64,000 nucleotides of DNA from Blastococcus haudaquaticus (GCF_900230285.1 NZ_OCNK01000003.1:620001-684000); one strand, 5' to 3'; numbered from the stretch's first letter, positions 17,914 to 26,625 are shown. Program-made: numbers and translations. The notes: generated by a model from the sequence alone, not told the origin.

Positions 17914-18164
17914 GTAGGGGCACTCCTGGCACTCGGGGATGGCCGCCCCAGGACGGTGCGGCCGCTGCGTCGATCCTCCAAGCTAACACCGGCCCGGAGG
18001 CCGGAGGCCAGGCTGCGCAGGCCGCCCGGGATGCGGAACGGTATCGGACCGCTCGGTGAGCTGCGCCACATCCCTCCCCCGACCGGGTGCACGAGCAGGC
18101 ACTTCCCCGGCCGCACGGCACGGGCGCCCACCGCTCGCGTGCCCTCGCGGGTGACAATGGGCGG

Positions 18165-19052
18165 GTGACCTCCCCCGACCAGTTGCGCCTGCTCGCCGTG
18201 CACGCACATCCGGACGACGAGTCGAGCAAGGGCGCAGCCACCATGGCGAAGTACGTCGCCGAGGGTGCCCGCGTCCTCGTCGCGACCTGCACCGGCGGCG
18301 AACGGGGCTCCGTCCTCAACCCGGCCATGGACCGCCCGGAGGTCTGGGAGCGACTGCCCCAGATCCGGGTCGAGGAGATGGCCCGCGCTCGCGAGATCCT
18401 CGGCGTCGAGCAGGAGTTCCTGGGCTTCGTCGACTCCGGCCTGCCCGAGGGCGACCCCCTGCCCCCGCTGCCGGACGGCTGCTTCGCGCTCGTCCCCATC
18501 GAGGAGGCGGCCGCGCCGCTGGTGGCGCTGATCCGCCGGTTCCGGCCGCAGGTGATCACGACCTACGACGAGCGTGGCGGATACCCGCACCCCGACCACA
18601 TCAAGACCCACGAGATCTCGGTGCACGCCTTCGAGGCCGCCGGCGACCCGGACCGCTATCCGGAGCTGGGCGAGCCCTGGCAGCCGAGCAAGCTCTACTA
18701 CCACATGAGCTTCACGCTGCCCCGCACGAAGGCGCTCCATGAGGCCATCCTCGCCACCGGCGCGGAGTCGCCCTACGCGGAGTGGCTGGCGAACTGGGAC
18801 CCGGCGCACGACATCTCCCACCGGGTGACCACGCGGGTGCCCTGTGCGGAGTACTTCCCGGTGCGCGACGCCGCGCTGATCGCGCACGCCACGCAGATCG
18901 ATCCCGAGGGCCGCTGGTTCGCCTGCCCGATCGACACGCAGCAGCAGATCTGGCCGACCGAGGACTACGAGCTGGCCCGCACCCTGGTCGACGTCCCGGT
19001 TCCGGAGGACGATCTGTTCTCCGGGATCCGCAGTGAGGTGGGTGTGCGATGA
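18165..19052 (+). CDS. mca: Mycothiol S-conjugate amidase
   Basis: A 295-residue LmbE-like zinc amidase. Metal ligands are visible as H15-P-D-D18 near the N-terminus and H142-P-D-H145, with the LLAVHAHPDDESSKGAAT context diagnostic for Mca rather than MshB. It cleaves mycothiol S-conjugates to a mercapturic acid, which is exported, and glucosaminyl-inositol, which is recycled. GACAAT at 18153-18158 lies six bases before the GTG, implying a leaderless transcript and supporting this start over one further upstream. A small membrane-protein gene overlaps its stop by four bases. Confidence 0.93.
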   Translation: MTSPDQLRLLAVHAHPDDESSKGAATMAKYVAEGARVLVATCTGGERGSVLNPAMDRPEVWERLPQIRVEEMARAREILGVEQEFLGFVDSGLPEGDPLPPLPDGCFALVPIEEAAAPLVALIRRFRPQVITTYDERGGYPHPDHIKTHEISVHAFEAAGDPDRYPELGEPWQPSKLYYHMSFTLPRTKALHEAILATGAESPYAEWLANWDPAHDISHRVTTRVPCAEYFPVRDAALIAHATQIDPEGRWFACPIDTQQQIWPTEDYELARTLVDVPVPEDDLFSGIRSEVGVR

Positions 19053-19360
19053 CCGACCTGGCCGGTCTGCTGGCCCAGCAGGCCCCCGAGGACGTCGGCA
19101 AGTCCGGTCCGCTCGGCCTGCTGCTCACCGTCGTCCTGCTCATCGCCGTGGCGTTCCTCGTCCGATCGATGACCACGCACCTCAAGCGCATCCCGCCGAC
19201 CTTCGACCCGCCCGAGCCCGGCGCGGATGTCCCGGACACCCCCGCGGAGCTCTTCGAGCCGCAGCCGGGCCAGCAGGTGCTCGACGAGCTCCGCCGGGCA
19301 CCGCTGGCCATCGAGCCGCCGCGACGGGACGACCGACCCCAGGACCCGTCGGCCGGCTGA
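19049..19360 (+). CDS. Small single-pass membrane protein coupled to mca
   Basis: A 103-residue protein of unknown function. One hydrophobic segment spans about residues 20-40 (LGLLLTVVLLIAVAFLV), followed by a Pro- and Asp-rich cytoplasmic-type tail. Its ATG overlaps the mca TGA (ATGA), so it is translationally coupled. A similar small gene follows mca in mycobacteria (Rv1083, from memory), which suggests a conserved but unexplained link with mycothiol detoxification. Confidence 0.8.
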   Translation: MTDLAGLLAQQAPEDVGKSGPLGLLLTVVLLIAVAFLVRSMTTHLKRIPPTFDPPEPGADVPDTPAELFEPQPGQQVLDELRRAPLAIEPPRRDDRPQDPSAG

Positions 19361-19366
19361 TCGGCG

Positions 19367-19403
19367 GGGCCGCCGTCCCCGTGCACCACGGGGACGGCGG
19401 CCC
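19367..19403. terminator. Bidirectional intrinsic terminator
   Basis: A perfect 17-base inverted repeat (gggccgccgtccccgtg) closes on three bases. It sits between the convergent mca unit (ending 19360) and the secreted-protein gene (ending 19412), so it can terminate both. Confidence 0.85.
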
Positions 19404-19411
19404 GTGCGCGC

Positions 19412-19972
19412 CTACCAGGCGTGCGCCACGTCGATCACGAGCCGGGGGCCGGTGGACGCCGTCCCGGCGAGCGAGAACACCCGGAACGGCAGCCGGGCCC
19501 GGACGCCGAGGGCCAGCGTGGTCCGACCCTCGTAGGTGTTGGCCCAGGCCACCTGCCGGAACGTCGAGTAGCCGGAGACGTCGACGACCTCCTGGCGGTC
19601 CACGGGCTCGAAGGTCGGGGTCCCGTCCCGGTAGGCGGGAGCCTTCACGACCACCTGCAGGTCGGCCGCTCCGCGCACCGGGACGTCCGCACCTGAACCG
19701 TCCTGCCGGACGAGCGGCACGTACTCGACCGCGTAGGAGCCGAAGGTCGCGTCGTGGCCGCCGAGGTCGATGACCAGGCGGTCGAAGCAGGCGTGCCGCC
19801 CCGCCCGGACCCTCGTCACCACCTCGGCGTCCGAGTCGTCGGCGGCTTTCGCGAGCGACCCCCAGGTGATGCCGCAATAGGGCTCCGCGGCCTGCGCCGG
19901 TACGGCGCCCACGACGGCGGCCGTCACGGTCGTGACGGCGAGAGCGAGGAGACGGGCTGGCTTTCGTGTCAT
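19412..19972 (-). CDS. Secreted AMIN-like domain protein
   Basis: A 186-residue protein starting MTRKPARLLALAVTT. It has a Sec signal peptide of about 32 residues ending in AQAA, and an AGGAGG-like ribosome site lies upstream of this ATG. The mature part has alternating beta-rich stretches (FDRLVIDLGGHDATFGSYAVEYVP) and matches the AMIN-like domain found in actinobacterial exported proteins. AMIN domains often bind peptidoglycan or pili. Two Cys, in EPYCG and RHACFD, may form a disulfide. Exact role unknown. Confidence 0.75.
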   Translation of the reverse strand: MTRKPARLLALAVTTVTAAVVGAVPAQAAEPYCGITWGSLAKAADDSDAEVVTRVRAGRHACFDRLVIDLGGHDATFGSYAVEYVPLVRQDGSGADVPVRGAADLQVVVKAPAYRDGTPTFEPVDRQEVVDVSGYSTFRQVAWANTYEGRTTLALGVRARLPFRVFSLAGTASTGPRLVIDVAHAW

Positions 19973-20220
19973 GGCGGATGCCTCCTGACGGGGAATGCGC
20001 CGGGCTGGGCGCTGAGGCCAAGAGTCCGCCGACACGCCGGAGGGCACCAGGGGCAGCTCATGTCCATCATCGCTGAACAGCGGCCTTTTGCGCGTCGGGT
20101 TATGCCCAGCAACACGGCTCGTGGAGCCGGGTCAGCTTGTCAGGAGTGCACAAGCGCAAGAGGCCGCCACGGAGGGTGAGAACGGGTCGCTCCCGGGCGC
20201 CGCCGCCGCGTGGATCGGAC

Positions 20221-20760
20221 ATGATCACGCGCATGGCCACCAAGCAGCGGAGCGACGACCCCGAGGACGACGTCCGTCCGCCCGGTTTCAGCCGGGTCGG
20301 CACACGCGTCCTCGAAGTGGCCGAGAACCTCATCTACGGCGGGATCGCGGTCTTCCTGGTCGGTTCGGCGTTCGTCCTGCTCGCGGTCGCCGCCAAGACC
20401 TCGTGGGGCCTGGTCTCGGACTTCTCCCAGAAGCCGCTGCTCGAGGTGCTCGACATCCTGCTGCTGGTCTTCATCGTCGTCGAGCTGCTCTTCGCCGTCC
20501 GCACGACCGTGGAGAAGCGCGAACTGGTCGCCGAGCCGTTCCTCCTCGTCGGGATCATCGCGTCGATCAAGGAGATCGTCGTGCTGTCGGTCGAGGCGGC
20601 CAGCGCGCTGGGCAAGGGCGCGGAGTTCGACGACCGGATCGTGGAGATCGGGCTGCTCGGCGTCCTCGTCGTCCTCCTGGGCGTCACGTCCTTCCTGCTG
20701 CGGCGCAAGGAGCGCGAGCCCGACGAGGGCGACGCCACTCCGCACCGCGCGGACCGCTGA
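20221..20760 (+). CDS. PsiE-like (phosphate-starvation-inducible E) membrane protein
   Basis: About 179 residues with four hydrophobic segments, in the pattern of the PsiE family (VAENLIYGGIAVFLVGSAFV, LLEVLDILLLVFIVVELLFA, PFLLVGIIASIKEIVVLSVE, IVEIGLLGVLVVLLGVTSFL). The function of PsiE is unknown; E. coli psiE responds to phosphate limitation. The ATG at 20233 is an alternative start. No Pho box is recognisable upstream. Confidence 0.75.
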   Translation: MITRMATKQRSDDPEDDVRPPGFSRVGTRVLEVAENLIYGGIAVFLVGSAFVLLAVAAKTSWGLVSDFSQKPLLEVLDILLLVFIVVELLFAVRTTVEKRELVAEPFLLVGIIASIKEIVVLSVEAASALGKGAEFDDRIVEIGLLGVLVVLLGVTSFLLRRKEREPDEGDATPHRADR

Positions 20761-20818
20761 CCCCCTGTCCGCTCTCGGCGCAGCGGAGTCCCTTTCCGTC
20801 GAGTGATGATTCTTCTAC

Positions 20819-20833
20819 CGTGTAAGCGTGTAA
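20819..20833. promoter_or_regulatory. Direct repeat CGTGTAA x2, possible operator
   Basis: CGTGTAA occurs at 20819-20825 and again at 20827-20833, an 8-base period, 25 bases before a small gene whose product has a helical DNA-binding-like tail. The spacing would suit adjacent binding of dimeric ribbon-helix-helix proteins. Functional assignment is inference. Confidence 0.3.
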
Positions 20834-20858
20834 TCAACGCAGACCACGGGAGGTCGCC

Positions 20859-21458
20859 ATGCACGCCCACCGATTCGCCGATGCCCCGTTCGGGCCCGGG
20901 TTCCGCCGCGGTCGCGGGAGAGGGCCCGGTGGCCGCGCCGCCGACGCCCCTCCGCCGGTGGAGAGGGCGGAGGTCGCCGGCTGGTTCGCCGGTCGGCTGC
21001 CGGACAGCTGGTTCACCGGCCCGGTCGAGCTGACCATCGACCGCGACGAGATCACCGTCGTCGGCACGCTCCCCGAGCCGGACGCGGGAGAGGGCGACCC
21101 GGCTGCCGCACGGTCGGGGCGGATCGCCCGCTTCCGCGAGGAGACCCGCGAGCAGCGCATGGCGATCGCCGACGCCGCCCAGGAGCGGTACGGCCGCTCG
21201 GTGGCCTGGGGAGCTGCCTGCGGCGACGAGCGCGAGGTGTTCACCAACCTCTCGATGCCGGTCATGACCAGGTTGCGGCAGCGCGAGCGGCTGGTCCTGG
21301 ACACGCTGGTCGACGCGGGCGTGGCCCGGTCGCGGTCGGAGGCGCTGGTCTGGGCGGTCCGGCTGGTCGGCCGGCACACCGAGGACTGGCTGACCCAGCT
21401 CCGGGAGGCCATGGCGTCGGTGGAGGAGGTCCGCGGCCGGGGACCCGACGTCGGCTGA
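20859..21458 (+). CDS. Hypothetical protein, possibly ribbon-helix-helix-like
   Basis: A 199-residue protein I do not recognise. The N-terminus is Gly/Arg/Pro-rich (about 30 residues), followed by an acidic beta-type region (ELTIDRDEITVVGTL) and then a helical C-terminal half. The segment MTRLRQRERLVLDTLVDAGVARSRSEALVWAVRLV resembles the helix-turn-helix of CopG/RHH-type proteins (ARSRSEALAWAVR). A GGGAGG ribosome site lies six bases before the ATG. The upstream CGTGTAA direct repeat could be its own operator; that is inference. Confidence 0.7.
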   Translation: MHAHRFADAPFGPGFRRGRGRGPGGRAADAPPPVERAEVAGWFAGRLPDSWFTGPVELTIDRDEITVVGTLPEPDAGEGDPAAARSGRIARFREETREQRMAIADAAQERYGRSVAWGAACGDEREVFTNLSMPVMTRLRQRERLVLDTLVDAGVARSRSEALVWAVRLVGRHTEDWLTQLREAMASVEEVRGRGPDVG

Positions 21459-21478
21459 CCTCTGGCAGGCTCCGGCGC

Positions 21479-22141
21479 GTGCCCGGGCCCCTGGACCTCC
21501 TGCGGATCGCCTACGGCGACCTCTCCGAGGCGCTGTCCGCGCTCTCCGAGGAGGAGCAGTGGGCGCCGACCGGATGCCGCGGCTGGACGCCGGTCGACCT
21601 GGGCCACCACCTGCTCGGGGACGCCCGTCGGGCGCTCGTCGCGCTGTCCAGCCCGGCGCCTGGGCCGGCCGACACGGACCGGGTCACGTACTGGCGCGGC
21701 TGGCGCCCGCCGGCGGCCGGTGACGACGAGGACCTGCGGCGCACCCGGGCGGCAGCCAGCACCGGGCTCCCGTACGCGGACCTGGTTCGGGCGTACAGCG
21801 ACACGACCGACGCGGTCCTCGTCTCCGCGGGGCGGGTGCGGCCGGACGAGCCGGTGCGGACCCAGGGGCACGTACTGGCGGTGGACGACCTGCTGTCGAC
21901 GCTCGTCGTGGAGGCCGCGGTCCACCACCTGGACCTCGTCGCCCACCTGGGGCGGCCGGGTCCGGGGGAGCAGCCCCTCGGCGAGGTCCGGCGGGTGCTC
22001 GAGGGCCTGCTGGGCCGTCCGTTGCCGACCGGCTGGGACGACGTCACCGCAGCTCGGCGCGGCACCGGCCGGGAGCCGCTCACCGACGCCGACCGGACCG
22101 AGCTGGGCGACGACGCGGAGGCGTTCCCGCTGTTCGGCTGA
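21479..22141 (+). CDS. Mycothiol-dependent maleylpyruvate isomerase-type (DinB-like) protein
   Basis: A 220-residue protein with the MDMPI/DinB four-helix fold. CRGWTPVDLGHHLLGD (about residues 34-49) carries the first metal-binding His region and VVEAAVHHLDLVAHLG (about 143-158) the second. Family members use mycothiol as thiol cofactor in isomerisation or detoxification. The GTG start has a CAGGCT hexamer seven bases upstream. The substrate is unknown. Confidence 0.75.
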   Translation: MPGPLDLLRIAYGDLSEALSALSEEEQWAPTGCRGWTPVDLGHHLLGDARRALVALSSPAPGPADTDRVTYWRGWRPPAAGDDEDLRRTRAAASTGLPYADLVRAYSDTTDAVLVSAGRVRPDEPVRTQGHVLAVDDLLSTLVVEAAVHHLDLVAHLGRPGPGEQPLGEVRRVLEGLLGRPLPTGWDDVTAARRGTGREPLTDADRTELGDDAEAFPLFG

Positions 22142-22171
22142 GCGCCTCCGCCCACCTGGGACACTGGGCAC

Positions 22172-23422
22172 GTGCCCGTCGATGCCGTCCCTGTAGCCAC
22201 CGACGTCCTGGTGGTGGGCGCCGGCCCGGCCGGCTCCGCGGCCGCGGCCTGGGCGGCCCGGTCGGGTCGGGACGTCGTCCTGGCGGATGCGGCCGTGTTC
22301 CCCCGCGACAAGACCTGTGGCGACGGCCTCACACCCCGCGCGATCGCCGAGCTGGACCGCCTGGGCCTGGGCGACTGGGTGCGCGGGCACGCCCGGAACC
22401 GTGGGCTGCGTGCCGCTGGGTTCGGGCAGGAGTGGGAGCTGCCCTGGCCGGGCGGGGAGTTTCCGGACCACGGCAGCGCGGTGCCGCGCACCGAGCTGGA
22501 CGCCCGGATCCGTGAGGTGGCCCTCGACTCGGGGGCCGTGGCTCTCGACGGGGCGCGCGCGGTGGACGTCGAGCGCGACGGCGACCGGGTGTCCGGCGTG
22601 GTCTTCGAGCTGGCCGACGACACCCGGGCGACCGTCGGCTGCCGTCACCTCGTCGTGGCCGACGGAGTGCGGTCCCCCCTGGGCCGGGTGCTGGGCCGTG
22701 AGTGGCACCGGGACACCGCCTACGGCGTCGCGGCCCGGAGCTACATCCGTTCGGGCCGCAGCGACGACGAGTGGATCTCCTCCCACCTCGAGCTGCGCGG
22801 GACCGAGGGGGAGCTGCTCTCGGGATACGGCTGGGTCTTCCCGCTCGGGCGCGCGGCGGGCGAGGTCAACCTGGGCGTCGGCACGCTGGCGACGTCCCGT
22901 CGGCCGGCCGGGGTGCAGCTGAAGTCGCTGCTGGAGTTCTACGCGGAGACGCGACGCGAGGAGTGGGAGCTGGACGGCCCGGTCCGGGACGTCGCCTCGG
23001 CGCTGCTGCCGATGGGCGGCGCGGTCTCCGGCGTGGCCGGCCGCAACTGGGCCCTCATCGGGGACGCTGCCGGCTGCGTGAACCCGCTCAACGGCGAGGG
23101 CATCGACTACGGGCTGGAGACCGGGCGCTCGATCGTCGAGCTGCTCGGTGAGGACGACTGGACGACCGCCTGGCCCGCCGTCCTGCGCCGGCACTATGGC
23201 GAGGCGTTCTCCATCGCGCGGCGGCTGGCGGGTCTGTTGACGGTCCCGCGCTTCCTGCCGGCGGCGGGTCCGGTCGGCATGCGGTCCCGCTCGCTCATGA
23301 CCGTGGCGCTGCGGGTGATGGGCAACCTGGTGGACGAGTCCGACCGCGACGTCGTCGCCCGGGCCTGGCGCCTGGCGGGAAAGGGCTCACTGAAGTTGGA
23401 CGGCCGCCCCCCGTTCAGCTGA
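22172..23422 (+). CDS. Geranylgeranyl reductase family flavoprotein (MenJ-like)
   Basis: A 416-residue FAD protein: N-terminal VVGAGPAGSAAA (about residues 15-26), the family-specific PRDKTCGDGLTPRA segment at about 44-57, and a GDAAGCVNPLNGEGIDYGLETG FAD-binding stretch near 305-326. It saturates isoprenoid double bonds; in mycobacteria MenJ reduces a menaquinone side-chain bond. GACACT at 22160-22165 lies six bases before the GTG, again a leaderless arrangement. The substrate could also be another polyprenyl lipid; the nearby Z-prenyl synthase fits either view. Confidence 0.82.
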   Translation: MPVDAVPVATDVLVVGAGPAGSAAAAWAARSGRDVVLADAAVFPRDKTCGDGLTPRAIAELDRLGLGDWVRGHARNRGLRAAGFGQEWELPWPGGEFPDHGSAVPRTELDARIREVALDSGAVALDGARAVDVERDGDRVSGVVFELADDTRATVGCRHLVVADGVRSPLGRVLGREWHRDTAYGVAARSYIRSGRSDDEWISSHLELRGTEGELLSGYGWVFPLGRAAGEVNLGVGTLATSRRPAGVQLKSLLEFYAETRREEWELDGPVRDVASALLPMGGAVSGVAGRNWALIGDAAGCVNPLNGEGIDYGLETGRSIVELLGEDDWTTAWPAVLRRHYGEAFSIARRLAGLLTVPRFLPAAGPVGMRSRSLMTVALRVMGNLVDESDRDVVARAWRLAGKGSLKLDGRPPFS

Positions 23423-23438
23423 GCGGTTCGCGTGAGCG

Positions 23439-23454
23439 GGGCCCGGAGGGTCCC
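23439..23454. repeat. 16-base element GGGCCCGGAGGGTCCC, copy B
   Basis: This imperfect palindrome lies just after the flavoprotein gene. An exact 16-base copy is at 11602-11617, between the divergent ATPase and ilvA genes. At the 11602 copy the flanks also pair. Function is unknown. Confidence 0.5.
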
Positions 23455-23542
23455 CGAACGCGGACCGGACGTCGTGTCGTCGGGAGCGGGGGGCCGGAGG
23501 CTCCTCCGAGTGACGACGGGAAGGGCTCAGCGCGTCAGGGGC

Positions 23543-23625
23543 ACGGCTCCTGGCCGCGGTGCGGTCCGGAGGACCGCAGTGTCATGGAACGGCTCCTGGC
23601 CGCGGTCGTCTGACGGAGTCAGACG
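23543..23625. repeat. Duplicated 18-base repeat, each followed by a GGA-loop hairpin
   Basis: ACGGCTCCTGGCCGCGGT occurs exactly at 23543-23560 and 23589-23606. Each copy is followed by a hairpin with a GGA loop: tgcggtcc-gga-ggaccgca (23560-23578) and cgtctgac-gga-gtcagacg (23607-23625). The second hairpin covers the stop codon of the minus-strand PAQR gene. They may be terminators for the convergent genes. Confidence 0.7.
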
Positions 23626-24431
23626 AAAGGGCTGTTGTACATCGCGAAGTAGACGGCGATGTAGTGGCAGATCGCGGCCACGATGGTCATGGCGTGGAAG
23701 ACCTCGTGGTAGCCGAAGGTGCCCGGCCAGGGGTTGGGCTTCTTGATCCCGTAGGCCACGCCGCCGACCGTGTAGAACAGGCCGCCGACGGCCAGCAGCA
23801 CCATCGAGGCGACGCCGGCGAAGTGCAGGATGTCGGTGAGGACGAAGACCGCGACCCAGCCCAGGCCGATGTAGAGCGGGACGCCCACCCAGCGGGGCGC
23901 CGTCGGCCAGCTGAGCTTGAGGGTGACGCCGGCCAGCGCGCCTGCCCAGACCCCGACGAGGACCCAGAACCCGGTGACCTCGTCCATCGCCATCAGCGCG
24001 AAGGGCGTGTAGGTGCCGGCGATGAACAGGAAGATCATCGAGTGGTCGAGCCGCTTCATGATCTTCCAGCCGCGCGGTGACCAGCGGCGGCGGTGGTAGA
24101 GCGCGCTGACGCCGAACAGCCCGAGGATGGTCACGCAGTAGATCGCCACCGAGAAGCCGGCCCGCGCGCCCTGCACCGAGGCCAGCGGCACCAGCACGGC
24201 TCCGGCGACGATCGACCCGAAGAAGGCGAAGAGGTGCAGCCAGCCCCGCATGCGCGGCCGGGTGTCGGGGTGCTCCCAGTCGCCGTCGGCGAAGTCGGTG
24301 GCGGTCCAGGTCCGCTCGACCTGCTCGCCCTCCTCGCGGACGGTGGCCACGGCCTCGCCGAGCGGGGCATCGATCTCGGCGCTGTCGGCCTGCACCCGGA
24401 CCTGCGCGCGTTCGTCGGGAGCAAGGCTCAT
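23619..24431 (-). CDS. Hemolysin III / PAQR family membrane protein
   Basis: A 270-residue protein. About 60 hydrophilic residues precede seven hydrophobic segments. The PAQR/hemolysin III signature residues are visible: SALYHRRRW, the HSMIFLFIAGTYTPFA segment, and GYHEVFHAMTIVAAICHYIAV near the C-terminus, whose His and Asp residues bind zinc in relatives. Role unknown; bacterial TrhA is linked to membrane energetics or lipid homeostasis. It is divergent from the prenyl synthase gene, the same order as I recall in M. tuberculosis (Rv1085c-Rv1086). Confidence 0.87.
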   Translation of the reverse strand: MSLAPDERAQVRVQADSAEIDAPLGEAVATVREEGEQVERTWTATDFADGDWEHPDTRPRMRGWLHLFAFFGSIVAGAVLVPLASVQGARAGFSVAIYCVTILGLFGVSALYHRRRWSPRGWKIMKRLDHSMIFLFIAGTYTPFALMAMDEVTGFWVLVGVWAGALAGVTLKLSWPTAPRWVGVPLYIGLGWVAVFVLTDILHFAGVASMVLLAVGGLFYTVGGVAYGIKKPNPWPGTFGYHEVFHAMTIVAAICHYIAVYFAMYNSPFV

Positions 24432-24567
24432 GCACCGAGGTTACGGACCCGTAGGTAGCGCCGTCATCTCGAAGCGGCTGTGACTTCGCTGGAGGCGGTG
24501 GCCGGGGCGGGGGAGGGCTCGGCGCGGGTATCCGGCCGCTCCCTCCGGAGGGGCCTAGGGTGGCCGC

Positions 24568-25347
24568 GTGGGGGCCCGCTCAGCGATCCGAGACGCGATC
24601 GTGCAGGTCTACGAGCGGCGGCTGGCCCGTGCGCTGGTGGGGGCGGACATCCCGCGCCACGTGGGCGTGATCATGGACGGCAACCGCCGCTGGGCCCGCG
24701 CCATCGGCCTCGAGGACGTCGCCCACGGTCACCGCCGCGGCGCGGACAAGATCGTCGACCTGCTCGGCTGGTGCGACGACGCCGGCGTCTCCGTCGTCAC
24801 GCTGTTCATGCTCTCCACCGACAACCTCAGCCGGCCTCAGCCGGAGTTGCACGCGCTGATGCAGATCATCGAGGACGTCGCCGTCGACCTGTCCCGGCCG
24901 GGGCGCCGCTGGCAGGTGCGGGCGATGGGCGCGCCGGAGGTGCTCCCGCCCGAGACCGTCGCCGTCCTCAAGCAGGCCGAGGAGGACACCCGCGACCGCC
25001 CGGGCGCGACGGTCAACCTGGCCGTCGGCTACGGCGGGCGCCAGGAGATCGCCGACGCCGTCCGGTCGCTGCTGGCCGAGCACGCCGAGCGCGGCACCTC
25101 CCTCGAGGACCTGGTCCAGGCGCTGGAGGTCGAGCACATCGCCGAGCACCTGTACACCCGCGGCCAGCCGGACCCGGACCTGGTGATCCGCACCAGCGGC
25201 GAGCAGCGGCTGTCGGGCTTCCTGCTCTGGCAGACGGCGAACACCGAGTTCCACTTCACCGACGTCTACTGGCCCGACTTCCGGCGGGTGGACTTCCTGC
25301 GGGCCCTGCGCGACTACTCGGCGCGGCACCGGCGCTTCGGCAGCTGA
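24568..25347 (+). CDS. Z-isoprenyl (cis-prenyl) diphosphate synthase
   Basis: A 259-residue UPP synthase family enzyme. The catalytic Asp37 lies in VIMDGNRRWAR (residues 34-44), followed by GHRRGADK, VTLFMLSTDNLSRP, the VNLAVGYGGRQEI block, and the C-terminal DLVIRTSGEQRLSGFLLWQ motif (IPP and Mg binding). It condenses isopentenyl diphosphate in Z configuration. Synteny favours the short-chain Z-farnesyl synthase (Rv1086-like) over the long-chain UppS, but chain length cannot be read with certainty. TAGGGT at 24556-24561 lies six bases before the GTG, so the mRNA is probably leaderless. Confidence 0.88.
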   Translation: MGARSAIRDAIVQVYERRLARALVGADIPRHVGVIMDGNRRWARAIGLEDVAHGHRRGADKIVDLLGWCDDAGVSVVTLFMLSTDNLSRPQPELHALMQIIEDVAVDLSRPGRRWQVRAMGAPEVLPPETVAVLKQAEEDTRDRPGATVNLAVGYGGRQEIADAVRSLLAEHAERGTSLEDLVQALEVEHIAEHLYTRGQPDPDLVIRTSGEQRLSGFLLWQTANTEFHFTDVYWPDFRRVDFLRALRDYSARHRRFGS

Positions 25348-25403
25348 CACCGGGCGGCACCCGGCTCCCGCGACTGCCAGGAGAGGCTGCGAAACTGCGG
25401 GTC

Positions 25404-26621
25404 ATGTCGGCACTCCCTCTCGATCTCCCCCTCGAGTACGTGCGGCTGGGACTGCGGTTCGACCGGCTGGAGCCGGGCTTCGTCGACGCCTTCACCGGTG
25501 ACCCCCGGTTGCGCGCCCAGGTGGAGGACGAGCCGGCGCCGACGCCGTCCGGGCTGCGCGACCAGGCCCGGGTCCTGCTGGCGGAGCTCGACGGCGCCGG
25601 GCTCGCGGCGGACCGCACCGACTACCTCCGGGGGCAACTCACCGGTCTGGAGTGCACCGCCCGCAAGATGAGCGGCGAACCGGTCGGCTTCGTCGACGAG
25701 GTGGCCGCCTACTTCCAGGTGGACGTGGTCCTCGGGGATCCGGCCGAGTACGCCGCCGCGCACGCCGAGCTGGGAGCGCTGCTGCCCGGCAGCGGGACGC
25801 TCGCGGAGCGGTACGCCGCGCACCGCCGTCGGGAGGAGTGCCCGCCGGCCCGGCTGGAGACCGCGGTGCACGCCCTGTCCAGCGCTCTGCGAGACCGGGT
25901 CCGGGGTCGGTACGGGCTTCCGGACGTGGAGACGGTCCGGTACGAGGTGGTCACCGACAAGCCCTGGTCGGGCTTCAACTACTACGAGGGCGACTACCGG
26001 TCCCGCGTCGCGATCAACGCCGACCTGCCGCACCGGCTGTCCCAGCTCCCGCACCTGGTCGCCCACGAGTCCTACCCCGGGCACCACACCGAGCACTGCC
26101 GCAAGGAGAGCGGCCTGGTGGGGCGCGCCGCCCGCTCCGAGCACACCGTCTTCCTCGTCAACACCCCCGAGTGCCTCATGGCCGAGGGACTGGCCGACCT
26201 CGGCGTGCAGGCCTCCGTCGGAGCCGGCTGGGGGCCGTGGGCGGCGGAGATCCTGGGCGACCTGGGGCTGCGGTTCGACGGGCACCTGGCCGAGCGCATC
26301 GCCGCCGCGGCCGCCCCGCTCAACCGCGTGCGGCAGGACGCCGCGGTCCTGCTGCACGACCGCGGTGCGGACGCCGACGAGGTGAGCGCCTACCTGCAGC
26401 GCTGGTCGCTGGTGAGCGCCGAGCGGGCCGCCCAGCAGATCCGGTTCCTGACCGACCCGCTGTGGCGCGCCTACATCTCCACCTACGTGGAGGGCTACGA
26501 CCTGCTCTCCCGCTGGCTGGACGCCCGGCCCGCGGAGCAGTCGGTCGCCGACCGCTTCGTCCGCCTGCTCGACGAGCCGCTGACGCCGCGCGCCGTGACC
26601 GGCGAGCTCGCGGGCGCCTGA
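25404..26621 (+). CDS. DUF885-like metallopeptidase-fold protein
   Basis: A 405-residue protein with an HESYPGHH motif at residues 221-228, an HExxH-like zinc site variant seen in the DUF885 family and its actinobacterial relatives. An NxPECLMAEGLADLG segment downstream supplies the candidate third ligand (Glu). It is shorter than the roughly 550-residue DUF885 proteins, fitting a soluble cytosolic subset. GAAACT at 25391-25396 lies seven bases before the ATG. Peptidase activity is inferred, not shown. Confidence 0.75.
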   Translation: MSALPLDLPLEYVRLGLRFDRLEPGFVDAFTGDPRLRAQVEDEPAPTPSGLRDQARVLLAELDGAGLAADRTDYLRGQLTGLECTARKMSGEPVGFVDEVAAYFQVDVVLGDPAEYAAAHAELGALLPGSGTLAERYAAHRRREECPPARLETAVHALSSALRDRVRGRYGLPDVETVRYEVVTDKPWSGFNYYEGDYRSRVAINADLPHRLSQLPHLVAHESYPGHHTEHCRKESGLVGRAARSEHTVFLVNTPECLMAEGLADLGVQASVGAGWGPWAAEILGDLGLRFDGHLAERIAAAAAPLNRVRQDAAVLLHDRGADADEVSAYLQRWSLVSAERAAQQIRFLTDPLWRAYISTYVEGYDLLSRWLDARPAEQSVADRFVRLLDEPLTPRAVTGELAGA

Positions 26622-26625
26622 GGCC

